Source: Paludibacteraceae bacterium
GTDB lineage: Bacteria > Bacteroidota > Bacteroidia > Bacteroidales > Paludibacteraceae
Direction of reading: 5' to 3'
DNA length: 55,130 nucleotides
Assembly: GCA_017632345.1 (NCBI GenBank)
Contig: JAGBRL010000083.1
Span: 1 to 55,130, forward strand
The notes under the pieces are model-generated. The model did not search any database. It was given only the letters and a program-made list of their open reading frames with translations, and was not told the origin of the DNA. The translations under genes and the position numbers were made by a program. Positions 17,938 through 28,400 of this stretch are shown piece by piece. Position 1 is the stretch's first letter. Each line of letters begins with the position of its first letter.

Positions 17938-17976
17938 AAAAAAAACGCGACACATTTTATGTATGCCGCGTTTTTT
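17938..17976 (-). terminator. Terminator of the nitronate monooxygenase-like gene
   Basis: An inverted repeat with outer arms AAAAAACGCG/CGCGTTTTTT and an imperfect inner stem; on the minus strand it ends in a T-run 18 bases after the stop at 17994. The gap 17720-17937 upstream of topA shows no gene. Confidence 0.75.
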
Positions 17977-17993
17977 AATTATTAGAAGCCCCG

Positions 17994-19073
17994 TCAGGCT
18001 TTTTTTCTGCTCTGATAATCCTCGTACTCCTTTTTAAGAGAAGAGAACAAATCCTTCACCGACACTATAGACTTTGCCTTGAACGCGTTAGACCCTGCAA
18101 AAGCATAGCCTCTGTCCATATTCCCCTTGAACGCATTGTAAAGCGCCATGATGATGCAGTACGGGCTCTTAGTGCTGTCACACGTCTTGATACAGTGGCA
18201 CGGACAGCCTTTCGGCTGAGTCTTGCCCTCCTTGACACGCTGGATAAAGCTGTTCCAGATTGCGCGCCCCGGCATACCTACCGGACTCTGAATAATCTCA
18301 ATATCCTTCTCCTCCGCATCTATGTAGGTCTGTTTAAAGGCCTCCGACGCGTCACACTCCTGCGTTGTGACGAAACGTGTGCCCATCTGCACACCTGCCG
18401 CGCCAAGTTCCATAATACGGGACATATCCTCTCCTGTGTAGATGCCGCCAGCGGCAAACACCGGAATCTCTTTCTCCATCTTGTACTCTTCCGCCACCTT
18501 CACAACTTCAGGGAGAGTCTTCTCAAGAGCGAAATTTGCATCGTCGATATGCTCCTTTTTGTAGCCGAGGTGACCGCCCGCCTTAGGGCCCTCTACCACA
18601 ATTGCGTCCGGCAAATAGTTGTAGATACTTTTCCACTTCTGACAAATAATCTTAGCAGCTCTTGCAGACGAGACAATCGGCACAAGCTTAGTTGTGCTGT
18701 CCTTCTGCAAAAACGAAGGCATATCCAAAGGAAGACCAGCGCCAGAGAAGATAATGTCCGCCTTCTCCTGAATAGCAGTCTTAACCATGTCCGCAAAATT
18801 AGACATGGCCACCATAACATTCACGCCGATAACACCCTCTTTGCTCTTTTCTCGAGCCTTGCGTATCTCTTCCTTTAAACCGTAAATGCTGGCCTTCAGA
18901 TAATCTGTCGAGAAGTTTTTGTAAAGCAACCCCAAGCCTGCGCTTGAAATTACACCCACACCACCTTCATTAGCCACCGCAGCGGCAAGACCCGACAATG
19001 AAATTCCGACTCCCATTCCACCTTGAATCACAGGCACTCGAAGAGTTAGATTTCCAATCTTTATTGACTTCAT
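17994..19073 (-). CDS. Nitronate monooxygenase / FabK-like FMN flavoprotein
   Basis: This 359-residue FMN-binding TIM-barrel protein belongs to the NPD family. It has the N-terminal VPVIQGGMGVGISLSGLAAAV, the phosphate-binding GLGLLYKNF region, VVEGPKAGGHLG (about residue 175, with the usual catalytic-site His) and IPVFAAGGIYTGEDMSRIMELGA followed by GVQMGTRFVTT (about 230-245). A C-terminal Cys cluster (CPCHCIKTC) is a distinctive feature of the anaerobe subgroup. The substrate is uncertain: nitronates, or enoyl-ACP as in FabK. A -7 box TATCTTTG lies at 19104-19111 on the minus strand. Confidence 0.85.
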   Translation of the reverse strand: MKSIKIGNLTLRVPVIQGGMGVGISLSGLAAAVANEGGVGVISSAGLGLLYKNFSTDYLKASIYGLKEEIRKAREKSKEGVIGVNVMVAMSNFADMVKTAIQEKADIIFSGAGLPLDMPSFLQKDSTTKLVPIVSSARAAKIICQKWKSIYNYLPDAIVVEGPKAGGHLGYKKEHIDDANFALEKTLPEVVKVAEEYKMEKEIPVFAAGGIYTGEDMSRIMELGAAGVQMGTRFVTTQECDASEAFKQTYIDAEEKDIEIIQSPVGMPGRAIWNSFIQRVKEGKTQPKGCPCHCIKTCDSTKSPYCIIMALYNAFKGNMDRGYAFAGSNAFKAKSIVSVKDLFSSLKKEYEDYQSRKKA

Positions 19074-19380
19074 TAAGTTCAGTTATTATATTATAAAATC
19101 GCGCAAAGATAAAAAATATTCAGACAAACTATTTAACGTCCAAATAATTTTTTCTTTTTTTACTCAAAAATATTTTTCCGATGGGCAAAGCCTGTTTTGT
19201 TACTTTAATAAAAACAAATTTCATAGCCTTTGGTTTATTGGGTCTAATTCGCATTGTCTAAAGAAATTAGGCAGAACGCCTAGGCCGCTTCCATAAATTA
19301 GGTCCAGACGCTTTTAAATTTATGAGCCACAAATATAAAGTAGTAATTTCACATAAGTTGCCTTATATATTATTGTTTGA

Positions 19381-19411
19381 TTGCTTGTTTAACGAAATTT
19401 AACTACATTTG
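19381..19411 (+). promoter_or_regulatory. Promoter of the GH5 glycanase gene
   Basis: TTG (19381-19383), a 20-base spacer and TACATTTG (19404-19411) match the Bacteroidetes consensus. The leader would be about 50 bases. The preceding gap 19112-19380 contains several short AATTAGG motifs but no gene. Confidence 0.75.
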
Positions 19412-19466
19412 CCAGAAGTAAATGAAAACTGTTATTTTATAACTTATTAACACTTATTTTAACACG

Positions 19467-22187
19467 ATGAAAAGCTTATTAAAAAAAGGGCTGCTGCCCT
19501 TCGCTTTTGCCATTTTCCCAACGTTGGCACAAGCACAAATCAAGGTCGAGGCGGAAGACTACACCGACGCCAAAAGCCTAAAGACCGAAATCATTTTGGA
19601 AAACCAAAATACCACTGTCGGTTATTTTGACGAATTAGGCGAAACCATGACTTACAAAGTGGACATTCCGGAGAGTGGTCTTTACCAATTCTCTTTCAAG
19701 TATCTGTCAGGCAAAAGCGGAGCCATAAAAATAGAGGATAAAGATGGAGCCTCTTTTATCTATGACATAAAAGCGAACCTGACAAGTGGAAATTGGTGGG
19801 AACTTGACATAAACAACTGGTTCGAATATCTTACAGAAGACGGAGCTTTGTTCCGCTTTGAAGAAGGCGAGCAGACTTTCATTGTGACAAATATGGGCGT
19901 TGCTCTGAACATCGATTTCTTCACGTTGTCAAAATCATCCTCTACGGACGATGTGGTCACAAAGATCACGACCGTGCCTCGCAAATTAGAGATAATGCCG
20001 GAAGAGACCAAAAGCATCATTGCCAAAGGACTTAACGCAAACGGAGAGATTGTCGCAAAAAAAATCGAATGGTCCAGCAACGCAAGTAACGGCGAGTACA
20101 AAGCCGGCACATCTTTTGGCTCAGACGTCATCAACGTAAAGATAGGTGAAGTAGAAAAAGAGGTGAAGGTTTCCATCTGCAAGCCAGAGAAAAAGCAAGA
20201 GTTTGTTGTAAGCAAGCACGGACAGCTGAATGTCAAAGGCGGCTCTGTTTGCGACAAAGACGGAAACAAGGTCAGCCTGATGGGCCCAAGTTTCTACTGG
20301 AGCTGCTCTGCCGCGTTGTGGTGGAAGAAGGAGACTGTTGACTATCTGGTTTCGCAGCACAACGTCCAGATTATACGCCTGCCCGTATCTATCGCTCCAA
20401 GCGAAGGCAATTCATGGGAAGGCGCTGCCACATGGAACGAAGACAACTATTACCACAGCCCGGACTATACAAAAAAGATGGTTGACGAGGTCGTGAAAGC
20501 AGCTATCGAGAACGACATTTACGTGATCATAGACTTCCACGAACATCATGCAGAACATTGGGTAGATTTGTCTAAAGAGTTCTTCACTTATTTCGCAAAG
20601 AAATGGGGCTCATACCCTAATGTGATGTACGAAATTTACAACGAGCCTATGACAAGCAATGAGACTGTTGTATCGTACGCAAAAGAAATCATTCCGGTCA
20701 TCCGAAATTATGACAGCAAAAACATAATTATTGTAGGTTCAACCCAGTACTCCCGCGAACCGCACAACGTCACTGCCGCCGGAGCAGGACAGACTAACAT
20801 TGCCTACACTTGGCACGGTTATGTTATGTGGGGACACCAGGCCGATTGGAACAGCCATTCGGACTGGGCTCAATCAGTTCCTATTGTTGTTACAGAATGG
20901 GGCGTTCAAGGATCTAAGGACGACGGCGGACTGATTAACATTTACAAAAGCAAATCTCTAATCAACTGTTTCTGGTCGATGAACAACAAAGGCGGAGAAG
21001 ACTCTGACTGGTCTATCCTTAAGCCGAATTGCTTCAAGACCACCGGCTGGACGGAAGCTGAACTGACCACTAACGGAGCTTATCTGCTGGACGTGACTAA
21101 AAACTGGATTAACTACAAACCTGTAGTATTATCAACTTCAAAAGAGCTGAATCTGAGCGTGGCCTCTGGCAAGACTCTTATCCTCCCTGTGCCGGAAATC
21201 ACCTTGTCAGGAGAAGCTACCGGAGGCACTGAGCAATACCAATACACATGGAAACAGGTCTCTGGTCCGGCTGGAGCAGTTATCGCTTCTGCAAACTCGT
21301 CCACAACAACAGTAAGCGGATTGGTTGCCGGCACTTACAGATTCCGCTTGTATGTTACAGACGGCGAAGACGAACTTGACGCAGACGTCAGCTTCGTCAT
21401 CCACCCGGAAGGATATGTGAACCCTGGTCTGATTGACGATTTTGAAGACGGAGACAAAGTAAGCTCTTGGCTTGGAGAATGGGGCACATTCAACGACCAG
21501 AACAAAAATGCGAACCCGCACTCTGACGTTTCTATATCCGCAGAGCAAGGAGTTATGAATATCCAGTATAATTTGGGCAACAAATGGCAGGGAGAAGGCT
21601 GGATGGGCGACCCTTATTGCGGCTTTGAGTTATTTTTGAATGAAGACAAGACTGGTGAAAATTTGACAGATTGCAATTTGATCACATATCGATACAGAGG
21701 CGCAAGCCATGACTTCAGAGCCGAAACCGGCGCGGTTGAAGATGAGGATTACCACAGCATTCACATGAGCGAATCTGACGAATGGACAACTGCAAGCATC
21801 AGCTGGAGTTCTCTCAGACAAGCTTCTGACTGGGGCGAAGACAAAGATCTGGACAAAGCAGACATCGTTAAGTTCAGCTGGCAGTTCAAAGGCGACGCTA
21901 ACAGTTCAGGAAAGCTGGAAATTGACGACTTGGTGTGCGAAGGCATAACAACCATCACCCCTGAAAGCAAGGCTTACTCTGACAAATTCGCCATCTACCA
22001 TATCGCAAATGGCAAATACTCCATTATAACTGAAGAGGCTTGCGACATCGCAATCTGCGACATTGCAGGTAGAGTTATCAAAAAATTCAAAGCGATACCT
22101 ATGTTCGACAACGAACTAAATCTGTCGGAACGAGGCGTTTACATCGTAAAAGTCGGAACTTCTGCAGAAAAACTAATCGTGAAATAA
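19467..22187 (+). CDS. Multidomain GH5 glycanase (cellulase-like) with T9SS type A sorting domain
   Basis: This 906-residue secreted enzyme has a signal peptide (residues 1-23). A CBM6/35-like beta domain at about 24-157 opens with IKVEAEDY. A Big-like spacer covers about 160-245. The GH5 barrel (about 250-545) has the acid/base Glu393 in YEIYNEP, the nucleophile Glu477 in VVTEWGV, and IRLPV and IDFHEHHAEHW on the other strands. A PKD/Ig-like module follows (about 570-650), then a CBM11-like domain (about 655-815) starting IDDFEDGD. The last 75 residues are a type A T9SS signal ending SERGVYIVKVGTSAEKLIVK. It probably cleaves beta-1,4-glucan or a related polymer outside the cell. It is monocistronic, not in a visible polysaccharide utilisation locus. 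Confidence 0.92.
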   Translation: MKSLLKKGLLPFAFAIFPTLAQAQIKVEAEDYTDAKSLKTEIILENQNTTVGYFDELGETMTYKVDIPESGLYQFSFKYLSGKSGAIKIEDKDGASFIYDIKANLTSGNWWELDINNWFEYLTEDGALFRFEEGEQTFIVTNMGVALNIDFFTLSKSSSTDDVVTKITTVPRKLEIMPEETKSIIAKGLNANGEIVAKKIEWSSNASNGEYKAGTSFGSDVINVKIGEVEKEVKVSICKPEKKQEFVVSKHGQLNVKGGSVCDKDGNKVSLMGPSFYWSCSAALWWKKETVDYLVSQHNVQIIRLPVSIAPSEGNSWEGAATWNEDNYYHSPDYTKKMVDEVVKAAIENDIYVIIDFHEHHAEHWVDLSKEFFTYFAKKWGSYPNVMYEIYNEPMTSNETVVSYAKEIIPVIRNYDSKNIIIVGSTQYSREPHNVTAAGAGQTNIAYTWHGYVMWGHQADWNSHSDWAQSVPIVVTEWGVQGSKDDGGLINIYKSKSLINCFWSMNNKGGEDSDWSILKPNCFKTTGWTEAELTTNGAYLLDVTKNWINYKPVVLSTSKELNLSVASGKTLILPVPEITLSGEATGGTEQYQYTWKQVSGPAGAVIASANSSTTTVSGLVAGTYRFRLYVTDGEDELDADVSFVIHPEGYVNPGLIDDFEDGDKVSSWLGEWGTFNDQNKNANPHSDVSISAEQGVMNIQYNLGNKWQGEGWMGDPYCGFELFLNEDKTGENLTDCNLITYRYRGASHDFRAETGAVEDEDYHSIHMSESDEWTTASISWSSLRQASDWGEDKDLDKADIVKFSWQFKGDANSSGKLEIDDLVCEGITTITPESKAYSDKFAIYHIANGKYSIITEEACDIAICDIAGRVIKKFKAIPMFDNELNLSERGVYIVKVGTSAEKLIVK

Positions 22188-22209
22188 CATAGAACTTGCC
22201 TTAATTTGC

Positions 22210-22242
22210 AGAGGGTGCGCCAGTTTGGCACACCCTCTTTTA
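22210..22242 (+). terminator. Terminator of the GH5 gene
   Basis: A 13-bp stem with one C-A mismatch (22210-22222 with 22226-22238), a tight GTT loop, and a short T-run. Confidence 0.85.
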
Positions 22243-22281
22243 CATTCTGGCAAAAACAACTCTCGGCCTCACACATTATCA

Positions 22282-23742
22282 TCATAAGCCATACAACGCT
22301 TTTGTATGGTTCAATGTATTTTTACCTACAATATAAGCGTAGCACGATACCGGGAGAAACAAGAGCGTCTTGTTTTTTATCTTCACCTCACCGCTCTTGC
22401 TTATGCTGGTCACAAGAGCAGACTCCATCCCGTTCTGTTCCATAAAGTAAATTAAAGACTCCAGTTCGTTCGGACGGTCAAAATAACGATCTGTCCACTT
22501 CAACTCCACCGCCCAGTCCGGCTTTTGCTTCGCCACATTCAGCCCGACAATATCCACTTCGCCCTGCAATTTCTTGCCTACCCTCCAGTTTGCATAACGA
22601 ATAGACAAGCCCTTCCGAGGAATCCACTGCGCAAAAACGGCAGTCTCCACCATATCGCCAATCTCCTCGTCGTATTCGTTGATAGGCTGAAACAAAGCGC
22701 ATCTAAGCGACGGATTTGTAAGATATATCTTAAACTGCGTCTCGCGCTGATAGTGCTTCGCTGTATCATCTGTTCTGCGCAATACCTTCACAAGAAACGC
22801 AGCCTCAAGATAACTGATATACTTCTTCAGAGTCTCTTTCTTCACACCCGACCCTTTCGACAAAGTTTCGTATGAGAACTGAGCCCCAGAATGGTACGCA
22901 ATCATCGTGAACAACGAATTAAGTTCCTGAACGTCACTGATGCCATAAAGGCTTGGCAAATCTCGCAGCAACACTTTATCAATTATATCATGACGGATAA
23001 ACTGACCAGGATCCTCCCTTATCTTCTCAGAAAAAACAACCTCCGGATAACCGCCATAATTAATATAGTCGAGAAACAGTTCGTTAAGTTTCTGCTGATC
23101 CAAAGCTTGAAAAACCTGAGCCTCATTACCATGCCAATTAATCGTGTTTGGAATCATGATGTTAGAATATCCTTTCAGATGGATATATTCATAAAAAGTC
23201 AACGGAGGCAAACTGAAGTCTGTAAAACGACCGGCCCCGCTCTCGTCACTTCTTTTTTTAAGTTCCGCCGCAGCCGACCCCGATGCCACAAATTTGACAT
23301 TATGATACGTGTCTACCAACGACTTTAAGTTAACCTCCCAATCCTTAAGATACTGAATCTCATCATAAAACACAAACATTCTGTCATTCACAGGGTCCTT
23401 GCCCAATATTCCGCACGCCAATCTGTACAATTGCTCCAGATATATCTTATTGTAGATAGGCGTTTCGACCGAGATGTAAACAATATTCTGAGCCGGCACA
23501 CCGCTGTCTATAAGCCTTTGTATCGCATGAAACATCATAACAGTCTTGCCAACCCTTCGAGGGCCCATAAGAATCAAAGCCCTGCGCAGCTCTACAGACT
23601 GAAGCAACGGCATAAAAATATTCAAATACAAACGAGGCGACATCTTTGCAAAATAATCTGGCACAGCACCTTCCAGCCACCAAGGATTGTCAACCTTCAG
23701 CCTGCCTATAATTTGCCTCTCCAACAACTCCGTATATTCCAT
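22282..23742 (-). CDS. AAA ATPase with DUF4143 domain
   Basis: This 486-residue protein belongs to the AAA_14/DUF4143 group of predicted P-loop ATPases, widespread in anaerobes and archaea and of unclear function. Walker A is ILMGPRRVGKTVMMFH (about residues 57-72), Walker B is MFVFYDEIQYLKDW (about 122-135), and sensor I is VKFVASGSAAAELKKRS. The C-terminal DUF4143 part contains LNELFLDYINYGGYPEVV, LKKYISYLEAAFLVKVLRR and the restriction-like end GEVDIVGL...DWAVELKW (a possible D-ExK nuclease-like site). A -7 box TATCTTTG is at 23773-23780 (minus). It is a single gene, and the C-terminal nuclease idea is inference. Confidence 0.88.
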   Translation of the reverse strand: MEYTELLERQIIGRLKVDNPWWLEGAVPDYFAKMSPRLYLNIFMPLLQSVELRRALILMGPRRVGKTVMMFHAIQRLIDSGVPAQNIVYISVETPIYNKIYLEQLYRLACGILGKDPVNDRMFVFYDEIQYLKDWEVNLKSLVDTYHNVKFVASGSAAAELKKRSDESGAGRFTDFSLPPLTFYEYIHLKGYSNIMIPNTINWHGNEAQVFQALDQQKLNELFLDYINYGGYPEVVFSEKIREDPGQFIRHDIIDKVLLRDLPSLYGISDVQELNSLFTMIAYHSGAQFSYETLSKGSGVKKETLKKYISYLEAAFLVKVLRRTDDTAKHYQRETQFKIYLTNPSLRCALFQPINEYDEEIGDMVETAVFAQWIPRKGLSIRYANWRVGKKLQGEVDIVGLNVAKQKPDWAVELKWTDRYFDRPNELESLIYFMEQNGMESALVTSISKSGEVKIKNKTLLFLPVSCYAYIVGKNTLNHTKALYGL

Positions 23743-23954
23743 AAATTATCACTTTACATAAACCAACAAGCGCAAAGATAACACTTTAGGCAAAATAAGC
23801 TATATTAAACATGTCTAAATTTCCTAATAAAGACCAATCAATGAAATTAACTTGAAATTATTTAGCCGAATGACTCTCCATTTTTAACAATTACGCAATA
23901 CTCACATTACAACTTACAGACAATAAACCTCATTCTAATTATAAATCTACAGAG

Positions 23955-24601
23955 CAGAAAAAACAAGTTTTTACACTTAATTTCCCTATATAACACACTA
24001 ATATTCAAAGAATTAAATACAACTTGCCAAATAAGCACATTTAAACATGCTTATTTGGCAGAAGTTTAACACCACACTATCAAAACATCGCAAACACCAA
24101 ACCGGTTTAGATTGGAATTTTAAGAATTTTAGTCGTAAAAAAGCAGAACTTTTACACTTAATTCTCCATCATAACACACTAATATCCAAAGAATTAAATA
24201 CAATTTGCCAAATAAGCGCATTTAAATATGCTTATTTGGCAGAAGTTTAACTCCACACTATCAAAACATCGTAAACACCAAACCGGTTTAGATTGGAATT
24301 TTAAGAATTTTAGTCGTAAAAAAGCAGAACTTTTACACTTAATTCTCCATCATAACACACTAATATCCAAAGAATTAAATACAATTTGCCAAATAAGCAC
24401 ATTTAAACATGCTTATTTGGCAGAAGTTTAACACCACACTATCAAAACATCGTAAACACCAAACCGGTTTAGATTGGAATTTTAAGAATTTTAGCCGTAA
24501 AAAAACTGAACTCTCACACTTAATTTTCCATTATAACACACTAATATTCAAAGAATTAAATACAACTTGCTAAATAAGCACATTTAAACATGCTTATTTG
24601 G
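23955..24601. repeat. Array of 181-bp tandem repeats, each headed by a 32-base palindrome
   Basis: Four palindromes, CCAAATAAGCA-10 bases-TGCTTATTTGG, lie at 24027-24058, 24208-24239, 24389-24420 and 24570-24601, exactly 181 bp apart. Between them lie three near-identical units with TTAACNCCACACTATCAAAA, an AAACCGGTTT palindrome, TTTTAAGAATTTTAG and AACACACTAATATNCAAAG. The third unit is more diverged, and a partial unit precedes the first (from about 23955). A decayed palindrome-like stretch sits near 23790-23822. 181 is not divisible by three and the open frames change between units, so it is non-coding. No transposase is near. Confidence 0.9.
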
Positions 24602-24719
24602 AACACAGAGTCAAAAAGAAGCTAACTCTGCAAAAAATATCAACACTCTATAAAACAAACACTTAAATAAAGCCTTCAAATTTATATTTTTTTAGAAGGA
24701 GATTTCCGTTTCTTTATTA

Positions 24720-24727
24720 TATCTTTG
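24720..24727 (+). promoter_or_regulatory. -7 box before the DUF4494 gene
   Basis: TATCTTTG matches TAnnTTTG. No clear TTG box lies at the expected spacing. Transcription would begin near 24734, about 108 bases before the ATG. Confidence 0.5.
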
Positions 24728-24841
24728 CACTGACAATTTGAAGCCAGAACAATGCGCCCAAAGAATAACCGCAAACACAAAGCACTGGCATTCAAATCAT
24801 TAGAAACAATAAAAAATAATAACAAATTAATACGCATAACA

Positions 24842-25369
24842 ATGAACAATTGGTTTGAAGGCAAAGTAAAGTACGTAAAAGTTGACGACAAAGGCAAAGG
24901 CAAAGCCATCACAGAAACCTATCTTGTTGACGCGCTGACCTTTGCAGAAGCAGAAGAACGCATAGGCAAGGAAGTAGCGCCATTCATGATGGGAGACTTC
25001 TCCATCATGGGTCTGAAAAAAGCGGGAGTAAACGAAATATTTCCAAGCGAGACAGGCGACCGCTGGTACAAATGCAAAGTATATTTCATCTCGATAGACG
25101 AAGTGAAGGCGACAGAAAAAAAAGTAGCCTCAACCATTCTCGTTCTTGCATCAAACATCAAGGAGGCGTATGAGAATTTAGAAAAAGCATTGTCGGACAC
25201 CATGTCGGACTACGAAGTCTCTGCAATATCAGAAACGCCTATTCTGGACATATTCCCTTACTCTGTAGATGAAGACGAGCCTGCAGAAACAGTAAAAGAA
25301 GACAATAGCATCGCAGAAGAGGAAGAAGAGCAACCCGAAGAATTGCCTTACAACCCCGAAGAGGAATAA
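24842..25369 (+). CDS. DUF4494 family protein
   Basis: This cytoplasmic protein of 175 residues is conserved in Bacteroidetes and its function is unknown. It begins MNNWFEGKVKYVKVDD, the usual family start, which supports the ATG at 24842 over the longer open frame from 24752. The middle contains TETYLVDALTFAEAEERI and PFMMGDFSIMGLKKA. The C-terminal 30 residues are strongly acidic (EEEEEQPEELPYNPEEE). It stands alone between the repeat array and the convergent tamB. Confidence 0.85.
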   Translation: MNNWFEGKVKYVKVDDKGKGKAITETYLVDALTFAEAEERIGKEVAPFMMGDFSIMGLKKAGVNEIFPSETGDRWYKCKVYFISIDEVKATEKKVASTILVLASNIKEAYENLEKALSDTMSDYEVSAISETPILDIFPYSVDEDEPAETVKEDNSIAEEEEEQPEELPYNPEEE

Positions 25370-25399
25370 ATCTGACTTTCACAAGTCTAATAATACACG

Positions 25400-25437
25400 A
25401 GGCCGATTTTGGACTAAACCATCCAGATCGGCCTTTA
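25400..25437 (+). terminator. Probable terminator of the DUF4494 gene
   Basis: Stem AGGCCGAT (25400-25407)/ATCGGCCT (25427-25434) with an internally paired loop and a short T-run, 30 bases after the stop. Confidence 0.65.
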
Positions 25438-25463
25438 TAATTCAGACTTACATTTCGAACCAT

Positions 25464-28400
25464 TCACGGGTTAGGGTTAGCCTTCAACTTCAGACTATCA
25501 GCAGGGGCAACAACGCTATCCTCTTCCGGCTTTTTCGCATCGCTCTTCCTAAAGATATTTCGCACAGGATTAAAATACCCTTTAAAAAGCTGTCCGAACG
25601 AGTCAAAATCCTCACGATAAATAAGCCCGACACCTTGCGTCTGAGCAGACTGTTTAAAATAGCTGTTGTTAGTTCTGTTAAAAGCCTTCACTCTGAACTT
25701 CCCGGACCTAGACAACTTATATTCCACATCAAAATCGACGATGCTATTAGACAAATTTTCAGAATTAACGCTTTGCGCATTATCCCTATATCCAAAGTTG
25801 CCGTACACCTGCAGTCTGTCGTTCAGCAACTGTGTAGAAAGAGCCACTTCAAACTCAGAAGAGGCTGTCACATCCTCATTAGAAGCCGGTCGATAATTCA
25901 CACCCACGTTAACATCATTATTTATACGAGAAAGCATACTGCTTATCTGAGAAGAAAGAGTAGAGAATCCAACAGAAGAGAGTTCGTTAGACCCATTCGT
26001 TCCGTTCTTGTCCATCGTGTAAAAATGTCCCAGAGCAAGCAAAGAAGCCACATTTTTATTCATAGACTCCTCCGTATTAATAATACTCTTCAGCTTACGT
26101 TTAATTTCCTCGTCAGAATTAGGCAGGTCAATATCAAACTTAATATCCGGTCTGCTAAGAGTTCCGGTCAGGCCGAGCAAGCAGTTCACCTGCGCCGACG
26201 CAACCTTATAGGAAGGGTCGTCTATAATCTCCGTCAACGACGCGTTAAGGAAATACTTAGCCTTAATATCCAGCACCGCATCATACGGGCTTCCGGTCCA
26301 TCTCACCACGCTACCCTCCGAAATGTCAAACTTTCTAGAAATAACGCTCTGAATAGTGAACAGATACTCCCCTTTCGCAATTTCATAACTGCCGTACATT
26401 TTAAACGCATTATCCTTTGTGTTATAAGCCAGGCGCATATCTCCGGCTCCAGTAGCCTTAATCACGTCACCCTGCACGGGGTCCATGATTAGCAATATCT
26501 GCGCATCCGGCGTTGCAGCAATATCCATATCCAAATTCATCACCGTCTTAGAAGACTTAGACTCCCTTATAGTCCGCAGTTTTTCCCGTCTCCTCCGCCT
26601 TTTCTCCGTAGCCGTCAGGCGCTCCTCCGGCTCCACAAACGTAATAAAATCCGCGTCACTCGCATTTGACACATTATCCATCGGGATAGAGATTTTCGTA
26701 TTAGGCATTGTGCTAAGCCTAAGTTTAAAATTCACCTCCTTCTGATTTCCCGAAATCTTCACCTTTCCCTTGCCGTAAGCCTTCCCGTAGAAAGTCTCGT
26801 TATCCTGTTCCTTAGTATTAAGCGCCAGAATCTTGTCCGTGTTCAGATCCACAGCAAACTTAAAATTACGGAAACCCTGATGAAGCACTAATCCCGACGC
26901 CAAAGCAAAATTCCCCTCCGAGTCAAAAACCGGGCTCTGATTAAGTCTGAATGAAGTAGGCGTCATAAAGACCGTATCAGAAAGCACGTAAGAAGTGTTC
27001 AGGTACCCGATATCAAAAGCCATGTCCTTCACTACCGGATTACCCTCTAGCCCTATCCGTCCAAATTTGCCATACGCCCTAACCTGACCGCTGGCAGTAC
27101 CAGTATTATTTTCAAGAATAGACCCGATATATTTACGCAGGAATCTCAAATCCACATCATGCAGGTCTCCAGCAATAAAAAGCGAGTCATTGCCAAGATA
27201 CACCCCGCCCCATATATCAGACCTTGCGCGGTCGTGCACAGAAAACAAGTTAGCGCCGAACATGACACTCTTGTCCTCCTTGTCCCATCCGGCCTTCAGT
27301 TCCAAGTCGCCAAGAGGCGCTTCATTAAGTTCCGTCTCATGAATATCCAGGCCGCCGGTAACATACGGGTCCTTAAACAGCCTAAAGAAAGAGAGGTTGC
27401 CATCAGCCGTACCATCAAAAGATATGCTCTTATTATTCAAAATATCGCTGATATTGCCAAGCTGCACGCTATTCAAGGAGACCGAGATACTGTCTTTGTC
27501 AGACAACGAGTTAGATCCATCCACTCTGAGCTGCTGTCCGTCGCACTCAAACACAAACTTGTCCACATCAAGGAAATTAGGAGCCAGCGTCACCTTACTT
27601 TCATGCACGCTCCACACCGAATCCTTAAGAATAACCTTAGTCGGATTGATGAAAAAGTCGGCCGTCAAGCCATCTTTAGACAAGCCCTTCATAACAGCCA
27701 GCAGAGAAAGCGACCCGCTGTAAGTCTCCTCCACCGAATTGCTGAAATGCAAGTTCAAGTCAACAGAGTCTCTTCTTGCGTTTGACTTAAGCGACACGAA
27801 ATACGGGTTTCTTCTCCTGTTACTTGGCAGATGCGTAGTTCTGAACACTACCTTTACCACATCATCCGGATTTTCGCAAAGGAAAGTCACATCAGCCAAA
27901 TTTGTTTTGCCGAGGCTCATCTGCGGAGTTTCAAAACGCACCCTGAACTTGTTCAGGCTATCATTGAAGAAGCCAGTCAAAGAGGACTCCTCTATCAGCT
28001 GGAAAGGCATATTCACCACATCGCCAATAGGCTCAGTATTATCTATCGTAAACTTAAACTTAAAGTCATTCCGTTTCTGTCCGGACAAGTCATTCTCTGG
28101 CCGTCTGCAAATAGAAGGCAAATACTCGTGCAGCAAATTTTGGAAGCTAGTTGCGACGGACGTGAAAAGATACGAGCCGGTAAGCGAGCCGTTCAGATAA
28201 TCAGAATAAAGAGACAATTTCTTCTCGCCGTTTTTCTCCTTATTGATAGCAAGACTGAAATTATTCACAAGCAGTTCCTTGTCATTTTTTGTAAACAGCA
28301 CATTATCAATAGAAAACGACCCTTCTATATCATCAAGCTTACGCCCTGAAAAATTAGTCTCGACATCGAACGAGAGAGCCGCTTTATCATCACCCTTGAT

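Noticed and set aside
24047..24431. Two 67-codon open frames in the repeat array that look like duplicated small genes
   Set aside because: They are copies of the 181-bp repeat; 181 is not a multiple of three, the frames end at the repeat palindrome, and no other sign of coding is present.
25635..26492. 285-codon plus-strand frame
   Set aside because: It is antisense to the conserved DUF490 end of tamB and is typical shadow sequence.
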